In this document: piece by piece, positions 15,361 through 22,345 of the stretch | Position numbering within the stretch: the first letter of the stretch is position 1 | Layout: each line of letters begins with the position of its first letter | Source: an uncultured Bacteroidales bacterium | GTDB taxonomy: Bacteria; Bacteroidota; Bacteroidia; Bacteroidales; UBA3663 | Length of the DNA: 33,121 nt | Reading direction: 5' to 3' | NCBI GenBank assembly: GCA_905236195.1 | Contig: CAJOOX010000082.1 | Span: 1-33,121 of the forward strand | Program-made: the position numbers and the translations under genes | The notes under the pieces: model-generated | What the model saw: only the letters and a program-made list of their open reading frames with translations | What the model was told of the DNA's origin: nothing | The model's database searches: none

Positions 15361-18174
15361 CTATTTAGTTTCATTGAGGCGCTCCTTAGGTGTCTGTCCG
15401 AAGTAGTCGCGATAGCAGCGTGAGAAATAGCTGGGAGACGAGAATCCGACGGCATATGCAACTTCCGATATGGACATATCTGTGGTTGACAGGAGTGTGA
15501 AAGCCCGTTTAAGACGAATGGTACGGATGAATTCGTTCGGAGGCATCGAGGTGAGCTGTTTGCAACGGCGATAGAACTGTACTCGTCCCAATTTGAACTC
15601 GCGGCTAAGATCCTCGACGGTAATGTCGGGATCGGAGATATGGTCCTGAACATAGGCATAGAGTTTCTCGGTCCACGTCTGTTCGGCTTTCGCAAAATCC
15701 TTCCGCGGATGCATTTGTGAAACTGCTGTCCCTTTGAGACTGTCTTTCTCGGCCCTGTTATTGCCGAGGAGATTCGCCACGGCTGCCTTGAGAACCTCGC
15801 CGTGGAAAGGTTTGGTTATATAGGTCTCCACACCGGACTCATAGGCTTTCTGCATGTGGTAATTGTCGGAATAAGCCGTCAGCATAATGACAGGAATATG
15901 CATCGTCTGGCGGTCGTCTCTGAGTTTGGCGGCCAGTTCCCAACCATTCATGACGGACATCATACCTTCGGTGATGACTATAGCAGGCATCCGGCGGATG
16001 GCAATCTGGAAGCCTTCTTGTCCGTTGGCAGCCTCCACAATATTATAAGTATCCGACAACAACTGACGGAGGTAGCAACGCATGGCATGGTTGTCTGTCA
16101 CAATAAGCACCTCGGGACGCGGGTCCCCATCGGACTGTTCGACGGACAATTCGGAATCGATGTTCACAATCACATCGTGATGCATGGTGGGTGTCTCGAG
16201 CGACGTAATGTCAGACATGGATTCCATCATCTCACGAGTGAGCCTATTCTCCTCCTCGAGGTAAATGTTGGCGGCCTGTCCCTGATCGGCAATTGCGGGT
16301 TGGGACATCGGGATACGAACCGTCACGACAGTACCGCGTCCGATGGGATTGTCGGATACGGATATTTCACCATGGTGCAATTCGGTGAACATTTTGGCGA
16401 GCACCAGTCCCATCGATGAAGCTCCTGCCGTCTCATTCTCGGACATATATGGATTGAAGAAGTGAGGTTTGACACCTTTCGGAATACCGATACCGGTATC
16501 AGAGATGGTCACAACGAGGAAACGTTTTTCACCGGTTCCCTCCACCGCTGCGTTAAAGCCTACAGAACCGTTGATGGGCGTGAACTTGAAAGAGTAGCCC
16601 AGGAGGTCATAAACTATACGGACGATTTTGTCCTCATCGCCGGTCATCCGATAGTCGCCCTCAGCAAATTCGGCATTAAACGTCAGATGTTTAGGAACCG
16701 CCTCGTTTCTGAACTGGTCAATCCAATAGCCTATAATTTTCGCAAAGTCGAAATTCTGGAGGTTCAGACGGTTCGTATCGTCTTTATAATGGATAATGTC
16801 GCTGAGCTGGCGTACGAGTCTGTATTGCATTCTGACATTCGGAACCATCAGATTGACGAGCCGACGATCCTCGGCAGAAAGTGTCTTGCTGGCCTGGAGC
16901 TGACGCATCGGGTCGAGAATAAGGGTCAGCGGGGTTCGCAAGTCATGACTTACAGACGACACGAACCGGCGTCCCTGTTCGAGAGTTGTAGACTGTTCGC
17001 GGTTCTGGTCCTTCAGGCTGGAACGTTCCTTCTCAACACGGCTCTTGTCTACGGTGAGTTTTTCCAGGTTCTCTTTGCGTTTACCAAGATATCGCACAAG
17101 CATCCAAACCGACACCAGGAGAACAAAGATGAACACAGCCACGAAGATATTGATGTAGCGGTTTTTGAGGATAGATGCCTGCAAATCGTCATAAAGACGG
17201 TTCATCTCGTCGCTGTTCTTCATTTCGTCCTCCAAATCGGTTCGAAGAGTTGAGAGCAGGGTTTCGTTTCCGGCATCAATGATATTGGTAACCGAATAGT
17301 TATAACGGGAGAACTGGTTCCCGTCCAGAATCTTCCTTGCCAGACGAATGACGTGTTCTCCGCCAGTGAGCGACTCCACAACGCCGGTAATCGTACCGGC
17401 ATTGAGGGCTTTGAGGGCATCGCTGCGGTATCCTTCCTTGTCGGCAACAATGACGGGCACTTTCTCTGCCCCATGGCTGTACATAGCCTTGAGGGCTCCC
17501 TGCGCCAAATCATTCGACTCGGCTAAGATAAAATCGATGTGTTCCTGCTCTTCGATCACTTCAGACATCCGCTGAGTTGCTGCATCTGGATTGGAGGCTT
17601 CCACCTGGGCCACCACATGGATATCGGGATAATCGCGAAGCATATTGAGGAGTCCGGCCAGTCCTGCGGCTACATTGGGACGGCTGTTCTCGTGAGAAAC
17701 AGTAATCAGATTGCCTTTGGTCCCACATGTTCGAACAAGACATTCAACCATGGAACGACCCATATCGTAGAAATCTGCACCAATGAAGGCTGTATAGCAG
17801 TCTTTGGACAGCACATTGTCGACCAGCAGCACCGAGATACCTTGGTCGAAAATCTCCTCTATCACCGGCGCCATTGCCTCGGGATTGCCGGCACAGATAA
17901 TGAGCATATCCACGTCGGATTCTGCCAACTCACGGATGTCGGTCAGTTGTTGTCCGGTATTTCCGTCAGCAATTCTAGTATCCAATTCGATACAGTTTGC
18001 ATTGTCGGCCTCACGTTCCATCTCCTTCAGCAACTGCTGATGATGGGGACTCCAGCTACCTAAAGACACACCGACGCGATGAGTCTGCTTTGAATATTCC
18101 TTACAACCTGTCAACCCTATTCCCAAAAGGAATGAAGTCAGCATGCACAACAGAAAGTTAAGGCTACGGGACAT
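15361..18174 (-). CDS. Hybrid two-component system regulator with periplasmic-binding-protein sensor (altered phosphotransfer residues)
   Basis: This 937-residue inner-membrane protein has the order of a Bacteroidetes HTCS. A lipoprotein-like signal (LTGC, Cys24) precedes a type I periplasmic sugar-binding sensor (about 32-310), a membrane helix (341-361), a histidine-kinase core, a receiver (about 687-803) and an AraC-type DNA-binding domain (about 833-935). The phospho-accepting His410 (SVSHDLRTP) and the DTGIGIP motif are intact. Several key positions are not. The N box reads YDLLGYSFKFT with Asp523 and Tyr527 in place of both Asn residues. The G2 box reads ASSMGL. The receiver has Glu736 (ITEGMM) where the phospho-acceptor Asp belongs, and Thr693 in the acidic pair, although Thr766 and Lys788 remain. 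Its neighbours suggest control of pectin genes and a monosaccharide ligand such as rhamnose or arabinose. A palindrome (18170-18181) overlaps its start codon. Confidence 0.92.
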   Translation of the reverse strand: MSRSLNFLLCMLTSFLLGIGLTGCKEYSKQTHRVGVSLGSWSPHHQQLLKEMEREADNANCIELDTRIADGNTGQQLTDIRELAESDVDMLIICAGNPEAMAPVIEEIFDQGISVLLVDNVLSKDCYTAFIGADFYDMGRSMVECLVRTCGTKGNLITVSHENSRPNVAAGLAGLLNMLRDYPDIHVVAQVEASNPDAATQRMSEVIEEQEHIDFILAESNDLAQGALKAMYSHGAEKVPVIVADKEGYRSDALKALNAGTITGVVESLTGGEHVIRLARKILDGNQFSRYNYSVTNIIDAGNETLLSTLRTDLEDEMKNSDEMNRLYDDLQASILKNRYINIFVAVFIFVLLVSVWMLVRYLGKRKENLEKLTVDKSRVEKERSSLKDQNREQSTTLEQGRRFVSSVSHDLRTPLTLILDPMRQLQASKTLSAEDRRLVNLMVPNVRMQYRLVRQLSDIIHYKDDTNRLNLQNFDFAKIIGYWIDQFRNEAVPKHLTFNAEFAEGDYRMTGDEDKIVRIVYDLLGYSFKFTPINGSVGFNAAVEGTGEKRFLVVTISDTGIGIPKGVKPHFFNPYMSENETAGASSMGLVLAKMFTELHHGEISVSDNPIGRGTVVTVRIPMSQPAIADQGQAANIYLEEENRLTREMMESMSDITSLETPTMHHDVIVNIDSELSVEQSDGDPRPEVLIVTDNHAMRCYLRQLLSDTYNIVEAANGQEGFQIAIRRMPAIVITEGMMSVMNGWELAAKLRDDRQTMHIPVIMLTAYSDNYHMQKAYESGVETYITKPFHGEVLKAAVANLLGNNRAEKDSLKGTAVSQMHPRKDFAKAEQTWTEKLYAYVQDHISDPDITVEDLSREFKLGRVQFYRRCKQLTSMPPNEFIRTIRLKRAFTLLSTTDMSISEVAYAVGFSSPSYFSRCYRDYFGQTPKERLNETK

Positions 18175-18302
18175 TAATGTCTTGAAATTCTTAATACTTA
18201 TTTATAATAAGGTATCGTATCTGGACTATGAGTAACTTGTATCTGGAGAAGCAGAAGCCCGGTCGCGAAGTGTGTTCGGCGTTTCTGCTATCTCGGGGTT
18301 GT

Positions 18303-19115
18303 TTATTTCTTGACGACCATAGGGCCGCTGTTTCCTCTCATTCCTTCGAACTTGAGTGTCAGTTTGCGTTTCATCTTTTCGGCCTTTCCGTCGATGGTTC
18401 CAGGTTTCCATTTGGGAAGACTCTTGCCGATTGTCTTAGCGCGGTCATTGAGAAGTTTGCAAGTCGAGCTCTCTATATCGACATCCTTGGTATTTCCTTC
18501 CTTGTCGATGGTAAGTTCGAGCACTACGGTAGCTCCTGCCATCTGATCATATTCCTTCTCATGGGGATCAATCACCAAGTAGCGGAACAGAAACTTACGA
18601 AGCCCCATCGCACCGTTGTCGGCGAAATCGGGTTCAACTACGGCACGTCCTTTCTCGTCGGTATAGGAACGTGCAGCATTCATTTCGCTACGGAACCCGC
18701 CCTTGCCGCTCCCCTTCTTGAAACGGATGGGGACGATGAAATTGGCCTCGACTGCCTGTCCGTCAATCGTGGCGGGCTGGAATTTGGGGAAGAGTCCCAC
18801 CACACGTTTGGCTTCGGCAATCAGGTCAGGATTGTCGGTGTTCTTGTGATGGGAGAAAACAGCAATATCACTGATGGACCCGTCGGGATGGACATTGAAC
18901 TGTAGCATGACACTTCCAGATATGCCAGCCTGCTTTGCAGCCTCGGGATACTGGAGGTTCTCGCTGATAAACTGTTCCATTGCCTGTTTACCGCCAGGGA
19001 ATTCCGGAGGAGTTCCTACAGCGTCCTGTTGTACCATAACCGGAGAGTTAGGAAGTGCGGTTGCATATGTAACGCTGAGCCATAGTGCTGTGAATAAGAG
19101 AATGCACTTTTTCAT
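18303..19115 (-). CDS. Exported protein with two TonB C-terminal-like domains
   Basis: This 270-residue protein has an N-terminal signal peptide (MKKCILLFTALWLSVTYATA) and no membrane anchor beyond it. The first TonB C-terminal domain (about 35-130) has the usual pattern EFPGGKQAMEQFISENLQYP and AAKQAGISGSVMLQFNVHPDG. A second, more diverged copy (about 160-260) includes TVVLELTIDKEGN and LPKWKPGTIDGK. Classical TonB spans the periplasm from an inner-membrane anchor with ExbB/ExbD; this one lacks the anchor and proline-rich linker, so it is more likely a periplasmic partner or decoy of TonB-type transport. It is transcribed from its own clear promoter, divergently from the GH43 gene. Confidence 0.8.
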   Translation of the reverse strand: MKKCILLFTALWLSVTYATALPNSPVMVQQDAVGTPPEFPGGKQAMEQFISENLQYPEAAKQAGISGSVMLQFNVHPDGSISDIAVFSHHKNTDNPDLIAEAKRVVGLFPKFQPATIDGQAVEANFIVPIRFKKGSGKGGFRSEMNAARSYTDEKGRAVVEPDFADNGAMGLRKFLFRYLVIDPHEKEYDQMAGATVVLELTIDKEGNTKDVDIESSTCKLLNDRAKTIGKSLPKWKPGTIDGKAEKMKRKLTLKFEGMRGNSGPMVVKK

Positions 19116-19137
19116 TTGAATTCAGGTTTTATTTCGG

Positions 19138-19169
19138 CAAAGATAGAAAAAAAACTTGAAACATCCAAA
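19138..19169 (-). promoter_or_regulatory. Promoter of the TonB-domain gene
   Basis: On the minus strand TTTG (19166-19169) is followed after exactly 20 bases by TATCTTTG (19138-19145), a full match to the Bacteroidetes housekeeping promoter. The start codon lies 23 bases downstream. Confidence 0.85.
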
Positions 19170-19185
19170 TTTTTTGCCCAAAAAC

Positions 19186-19216
19186 TTGTGTTTTTATCAA
19201 AATATATGTATCTTTG
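19186..19216 (+). promoter_or_regulatory. Promoter of the GH43 gene
   Basis: TTG (19186-19188) is followed after exactly 20 bases by TATCTTTG (19209-19216). Transcription should start near 19223, which excludes the in-frame ATG at 19156 and fixes the gene start at 19258. Only 16 bases separate its -33 box from that of the divergent gene. Confidence 0.8.
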
Positions 19217-19257
19217 CCACAAAATACATATCCAAAACTGAAATCAAACACCCGAAA

Positions 19258-21000
19258 ATGTACAAGAACTTTCTCCTTTTACTGGCAATCGGCATTCTGA
19301 CAGACACTGCCGCTGCACAGACACCCTCGGCCACTTGGAATCCCAACATTTCCGCAAGTAAGTATCGCAATCCCGTCATCAATGCCGACTATTCCGACCC
19401 GGACGTTTGCCGTGTGGGCAACGACTACTGGATGACATCGTCGTCGTTTGCCAGTTTCCCCGGACTGCAGATTCTGCATTCTACCGATCTTGTGAATTGG
19501 GAAATAGTAGGAGCAGCCCTCACAGATTACTATCCGGACGAGTCTTGGAAGAAGGCTGTTCAGCACGGCAACTTCGTGTGGGCGCCCTCCATCCGCTACC
19601 ACGACGGCTGGTTCTATATCTACTGCGGCGATCCCGACAACGGCCTCTTCATGACCAAGACGAAGGACCCCCGTGGCACATGGGAACCCATCGTATGGGT
19701 AAAGGAGGGCAAAGGCCTGATTGACTGCTGCCCGCTGTGGGATGAAGACGGAAAAGCCTATCTCTCACACGGCTGTGCAGGATCGCGTGCCGGTGTGAAG
19801 TCGGTTCTGTTCGTTGCTCCCCTCTCGCCCGACGGCACTAAAGTGACCGGTCCCTCGCAGATTGTGTTCGACGGACATGAGACACAACCCACAATTGAAG
19901 GCACCAAGTTCTACAAACGCAACGGCTACTATTATATTATGTCGCCTGCGGGAGGCGTACCCACCGGCTGGCAAGTCACGCTGCGTTCTCGTTCGCCCTT
20001 CGGTCCCTATGAGGAATACATCTCGATGGCTCAGGGTGGCGATCTGAATCACATCAACGGCCCTCATCAGGGTGCGTGGGTGGACACCCAGAACGGCGAG
20101 GACTGGTTCCTGCATTTCCAAGACAAGGATGCCTACGGACGTGTGGTACACCTGCAGCCCATGAAATGGGTGAATGACTGGCCGGTCATCGGAGAAGACA
20201 AAGACGGCGATGGTGTGGGCACACCCGTCAATGAATACCGGAAACCCAACCTCCCCTCGTCCGGCAATTACCAGCCTGCCGAGAGTGACGAATTTGACAC
20301 GACAACCCTGGGGCTGCAGTGGCAGTGGCAGGGTCCGTGGAGCCACTATTGGTATTTCTGTGATGCCAACAACTCGAGGCTCCGTCTCTACGGTGTTGAG
20401 CATCTGCCCGGCTTCCGCAATCTGTCCGACTGTCCCAACCTGCTGCTCCAGAAACTGCCTGCCGAAAACTTCACGGCAACTGCCAAAGTCAAATTCGCAC
20501 CCAATCCCGAATTCAAAGCACGCGGAGAAAATGCCGGTCTCATCATGATGGGGCAAGACTATGCTGCACTCAAGATTGTGGACATGGGAGACGGTAAGTT
20601 CAGACTCCAACGTGTGAACTGCAAGAAATGTCTCAAGGACGGCAAAGAAGAAGTCGAAGCTGAAGTGGAAATCGACGGAGTGAAGGGCGATGAGCCCTAC
20701 ACCGTGAAATACGCTTCCGTCGGCGTGGGTCAGGTCAAACCTTCGGCCCGCATCACCACTCCCGACCTCTGGCTCCGTGTCAAAGTACGCGGCCATCGTC
20801 CCAAGGGCAAAGTTGTACCCCAGACGCTCTGCCGTTTCTATTACAGTCTGGACGGCAAGAATTACAAGGAACTGGGTTCCGAATTTGCGGCCCAGCCTGG
20901 CAAATGGATCGGAGCCAAGGTTGGCCTCTTCAACTGCCGTCCCGGCACCAAGAACGATGCTGCCTGGCTCGATGTCGACAGTTTCATTTTCACGAAATAA
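19258..21000 (+). CDS. Glycoside hydrolase family 43 (beta-xylosidase/alpha-arabinofuranosidase type)
   Basis: This is a 580-residue exported enzyme with a signal peptide (MYKNFLLLLAIGILTDTAAA). The five-bladed propeller shows the three catalytic acids of the family: Asp47 in ADYSDPDV (base), Asp156 in GLIDCCPLWDEDG (pKa modulator) and Glu214 in QPTIEGTKFY (acid). A C-terminal concanavalin-like beta-sandwich (about 285-580) resembles that of beta-xylosidases and some arabinofuranosidases. Xylosidase and arabinosidase activity cannot be separated by eye. The nearby rhamnogalacturonan genes favour a side-chain arabinose role. The start at 19258 was chosen because the promoter at 19186-19216 lies inside the longer frame (19156). 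The stop lies 13 bases from the intron 3' end. Confidence 0.92.
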   Translation: MYKNFLLLLAIGILTDTAAAQTPSATWNPNISASKYRNPVINADYSDPDVCRVGNDYWMTSSSFASFPGLQILHSTDLVNWEIVGAALTDYYPDESWKKAVQHGNFVWAPSIRYHDGWFYIYCGDPDNGLFMTKTKDPRGTWEPIVWVKEGKGLIDCCPLWDEDGKAYLSHGCAGSRAGVKSVLFVAPLSPDGTKVTGPSQIVFDGHETQPTIEGTKFYKRNGYYYIMSPAGGVPTGWQVTLRSRSPFGPYEEYISMAQGGDLNHINGPHQGAWVDTQNGEDWFLHFQDKDAYGRVVHLQPMKWVNDWPVIGEDKDGDGVGTPVNEYRKPNLPSSGNYQPAESDEFDTTTLGLQWQWQGPWSHYWYFCDANNSRLRLYGVEHLPGFRNLSDCPNLLLQKLPAENFTATAKVKFAPNPEFKARGENAGLIMMGQDYAALKIVDMGDGKFRLQRVNCKKCLKDGKEEVEAEVEIDGVKGDEPYTVKYASVGVGQVKPSARITTPDLWLRVKVRGHRPKGKVVPQTLCRFYYSLDGKNYKELGSEFAAQPGKWIGAKVGLFNCRPGTKNDAAWLDVDSFIFTK

Positions 21001-21013
21001 TATTATCTTACCA

Positions 21014-21103
21014 ATCGAGTAGGAGGAAAATGAAGTAGTTTTCCTCCTACTTCATTTTCCGACCTCTCACACCACCGTACATGCGGTTCCGCATACGGCG
21101 GTT
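21014..21103 (-). ncRNA. Group II intron domains V and VI
   Basis: On the minus strand 21103-21071 folds as domain V: lower stem CCGCCGT/ACGGTGG, a two-base bulge, upper stem with a GAAC loop. The triad position reads CGC, as I recall for group IIC introns. Then 21060-21025 forms a perfect 14-bp domain VI hairpin (GGAAAATGAAGTAG with its complement, loop GAGGAAAA), ending in TCCTACTCGAT, a typical intron 3' end. Confidence 0.8.
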
Positions 21104-21104
21104 C

Positions 21105-21398
21105 CTAACACGGATGCAGCTTCACATAGTAATCTATCAGACAAGGGTAGCCTTCGCTCTTTAACCTCTCGTTGGTAGCTGCACGCAACATGATACTATG
21201 CGCAACGCGCCAATAGCCCTTTCGGGTGTTTGCCCATTGCCATGCCTGTGACTTGGCGATACCATATTCTCGTAGGTTCTTAAAGCGGGTGCGTACCCGT
21301 TTCCAACATTTCCATATACACATGCGGATGCGACTGCGTAGCCATTGGTCGGTCTCTTCCAAGAAACTGCGCATGTCAGCCATCCGAAAGTAGGTCAC
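21105..21398 (-). pseudogene. ltrA: C-terminal fragment of group II intron reverse transcriptase/maturase
   Basis: The 97-codon frame (GTG at 21398, not a real start) encodes only the maturase/thumb end of an LtrA-type protein. Recognisable runs are YFRMADMRSFLEETDQWLR, RMCIWKCWKRVRTR, WANTRKGYWRVA and the terminal YYVKLHP. The reverse-transcriptase fingers and palm, with the YADD motif, are missing. There is no endonuclease domain after the maturase part, consistent with a class C intron. An in-frame TGA three codons upstream confirms that the frame does not continue into domain I sequence. Confidence 0.92.
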
Positions 21399-21501
21399 TA
21401 CGCCTCACGACGGACACCCTTGCGCTTGGCTATGTGATTCCCGCTATTAGGCTCACTCGGGACTTGCACCCGTTAGAGTATGCCCATGCTGGGCGAACTA
21501 C

Positions 21502-21532
21502 AAAAAGGAGCCCTCGCCTGACAGCGGGGGCT
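21502..21532 (-). terminator. Intrinsic terminator of the zinc metallopeptidase gene
   Basis: The arms AGCCCCCGC and GCGAGGGCT (one mismatch) enclose TGTCAG, and TTTTT follows two bases later on the minus strand. It lies 27 bases past the stop codon and directly precedes the intron. Confidence 0.85.
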
Positions 21533-21559
21533 TCTTCATTATCATTACCCATAAAAAGT

Positions 21560-22234
21560 TCAGTCGTCACGACCGCCCATGAAGATGGCAATGTAGTACA
21601 GGAGCGTAGCGAGCGAACTCACGGCGGCAATCACATAGGTGTAGGCTGCAGAACGAAGTGCAGACTCGGCTTTTTTCTGGGTCTCGCCCGATGTCAGTCC
21701 GCTGTGATCCAGCCACGCAAGGGCGCGTTTGGACGCATCAATTTCAACCGGAAGGGTCACTACGGAGAACAGCGTTGTCACACCGAACAGAATGATACCC
21801 AATAGCATAATCTGGGGGAAGGTCTCAATCAGGAACATACCCACCAAAAGAACAATGGTCACCAATTTGCTGGAAATATTGACAGCCGGCACGAGCGCGG
21901 ACCTCAGTTTGAGAGGGGCATAGCCATATTTGTGCTGAACGGCGTGACCGCACTCATGGGCAGCTACGGCAGCTGCCGCTACGGAAGCCACGTTATAGAC
22001 GCCTTCACTAAGGTTCAGGGTTTTGTCAACCGGATTATAATGATCCGTCAGCATACCGCGTGTGCTTACTACCTTGACATCGGTGATGCCGTTGGAACGC
22101 AACATCTTCTCGGCCACTTCCTTACCTGTCATAATAACTGGCAGTTTGGAATATTCTTTGAATTTCTTCTCGAGATTTTTCTGAATCAGCCAACTCGCAA
22201 TGGCGATGCCGATGAAAAGAATCCAATACATCAT
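21560..22234 (-). CDS. Membrane zinc metallopeptidase (Zn_peptidase_2 family)
   Basis: This 224-residue membrane protein starts with a hydrophobic helix (about 3-17). It carries the zinc motif HECGH at 93-97 (AAHECGHAVQHKYGYAPLKLR), with Glu94 as the catalytic base. Two or three further hydrophobic segments lie at about 117-160 and 195-220. The family (YugP-like) is widespread, but its substrates are largely unknown. The conserved stretch TDHYNPVDKTLNLSEGVY (63-80) matches the family. It is separated by 111 bases from the upstream radical SAM gene. I found no exact promoter box in that gap. Confidence 0.9.
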   Translation of the reverse strand: MMYWILFIGIAIASWLIQKNLEKKFKEYSKLPVIMTGKEVAEKMLRSNGITDVKVVSTRGMLTDHYNPVDKTLNLSEGVYNVASVAAAAVAAHECGHAVQHKYGYAPLKLRSALVPAVNISSKLVTIVLLVGMFLIETFPQIMLLGIILFGVTTLFSVVTLPVEIDASKRALAWLDHSGLTSGETQKKAESALRSAAYTYVIAAVSSLATLLYYIAIFMGGRDD

Positions 22235-22345
22235 AGTTTTTATTCTTTTTAATTATAAAATATTTCGTTATTTCGATAATTCGTTTCTCGATATTATCTG
22301 CAAAAAGCGTGCCATCTGGCATAAATGTCATTTTGTCAATCGCGG

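Larger units (their letters stand above)
21014..21498 (-). mobile_element. Internally deleted group II intron (probable class C)
   Basis: This 485-base element on the minus strand keeps both ends of a group II intron that would normally be about 2 kb or longer. The 5' end reads GTTCGCCCAGCATGGGC (21498 down), followed by domain I sequence including GGGTGCAAGTCCCGAG and GTCCGTCGTGAGGC. Near 21399-21403 it jumps directly into the end of the maturase gene, then domains V and VI and the 3' end at 21014. The whole reverse-transcriptase region and domains II-III are gone. It lies 3 bases after the T tract of an intrinsic terminator, the usual target of class C introns. It should be unable to move by itself. 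Confidence 0.85.

Noticed and set aside
18170..18181. Perfect palindrome GACATTAATGTC over the HTCS start codon as an operator
   Set aside because: A single 12-base AT-rich palindrome can arise by chance, and no second copy was seen near other genes of the cluster.
19156..19257. N-terminal extension of the GH43 protein
   Set aside because: A complete promoter (19186-19216) lies inside it, and the start at 19258 begins a good signal peptide.
19765..20796. A 343-codon minus-strand reading frame
   Set aside because: It is antisense to the GH43 gene, whose catalytic acids are all present; no independent evidence supports it.
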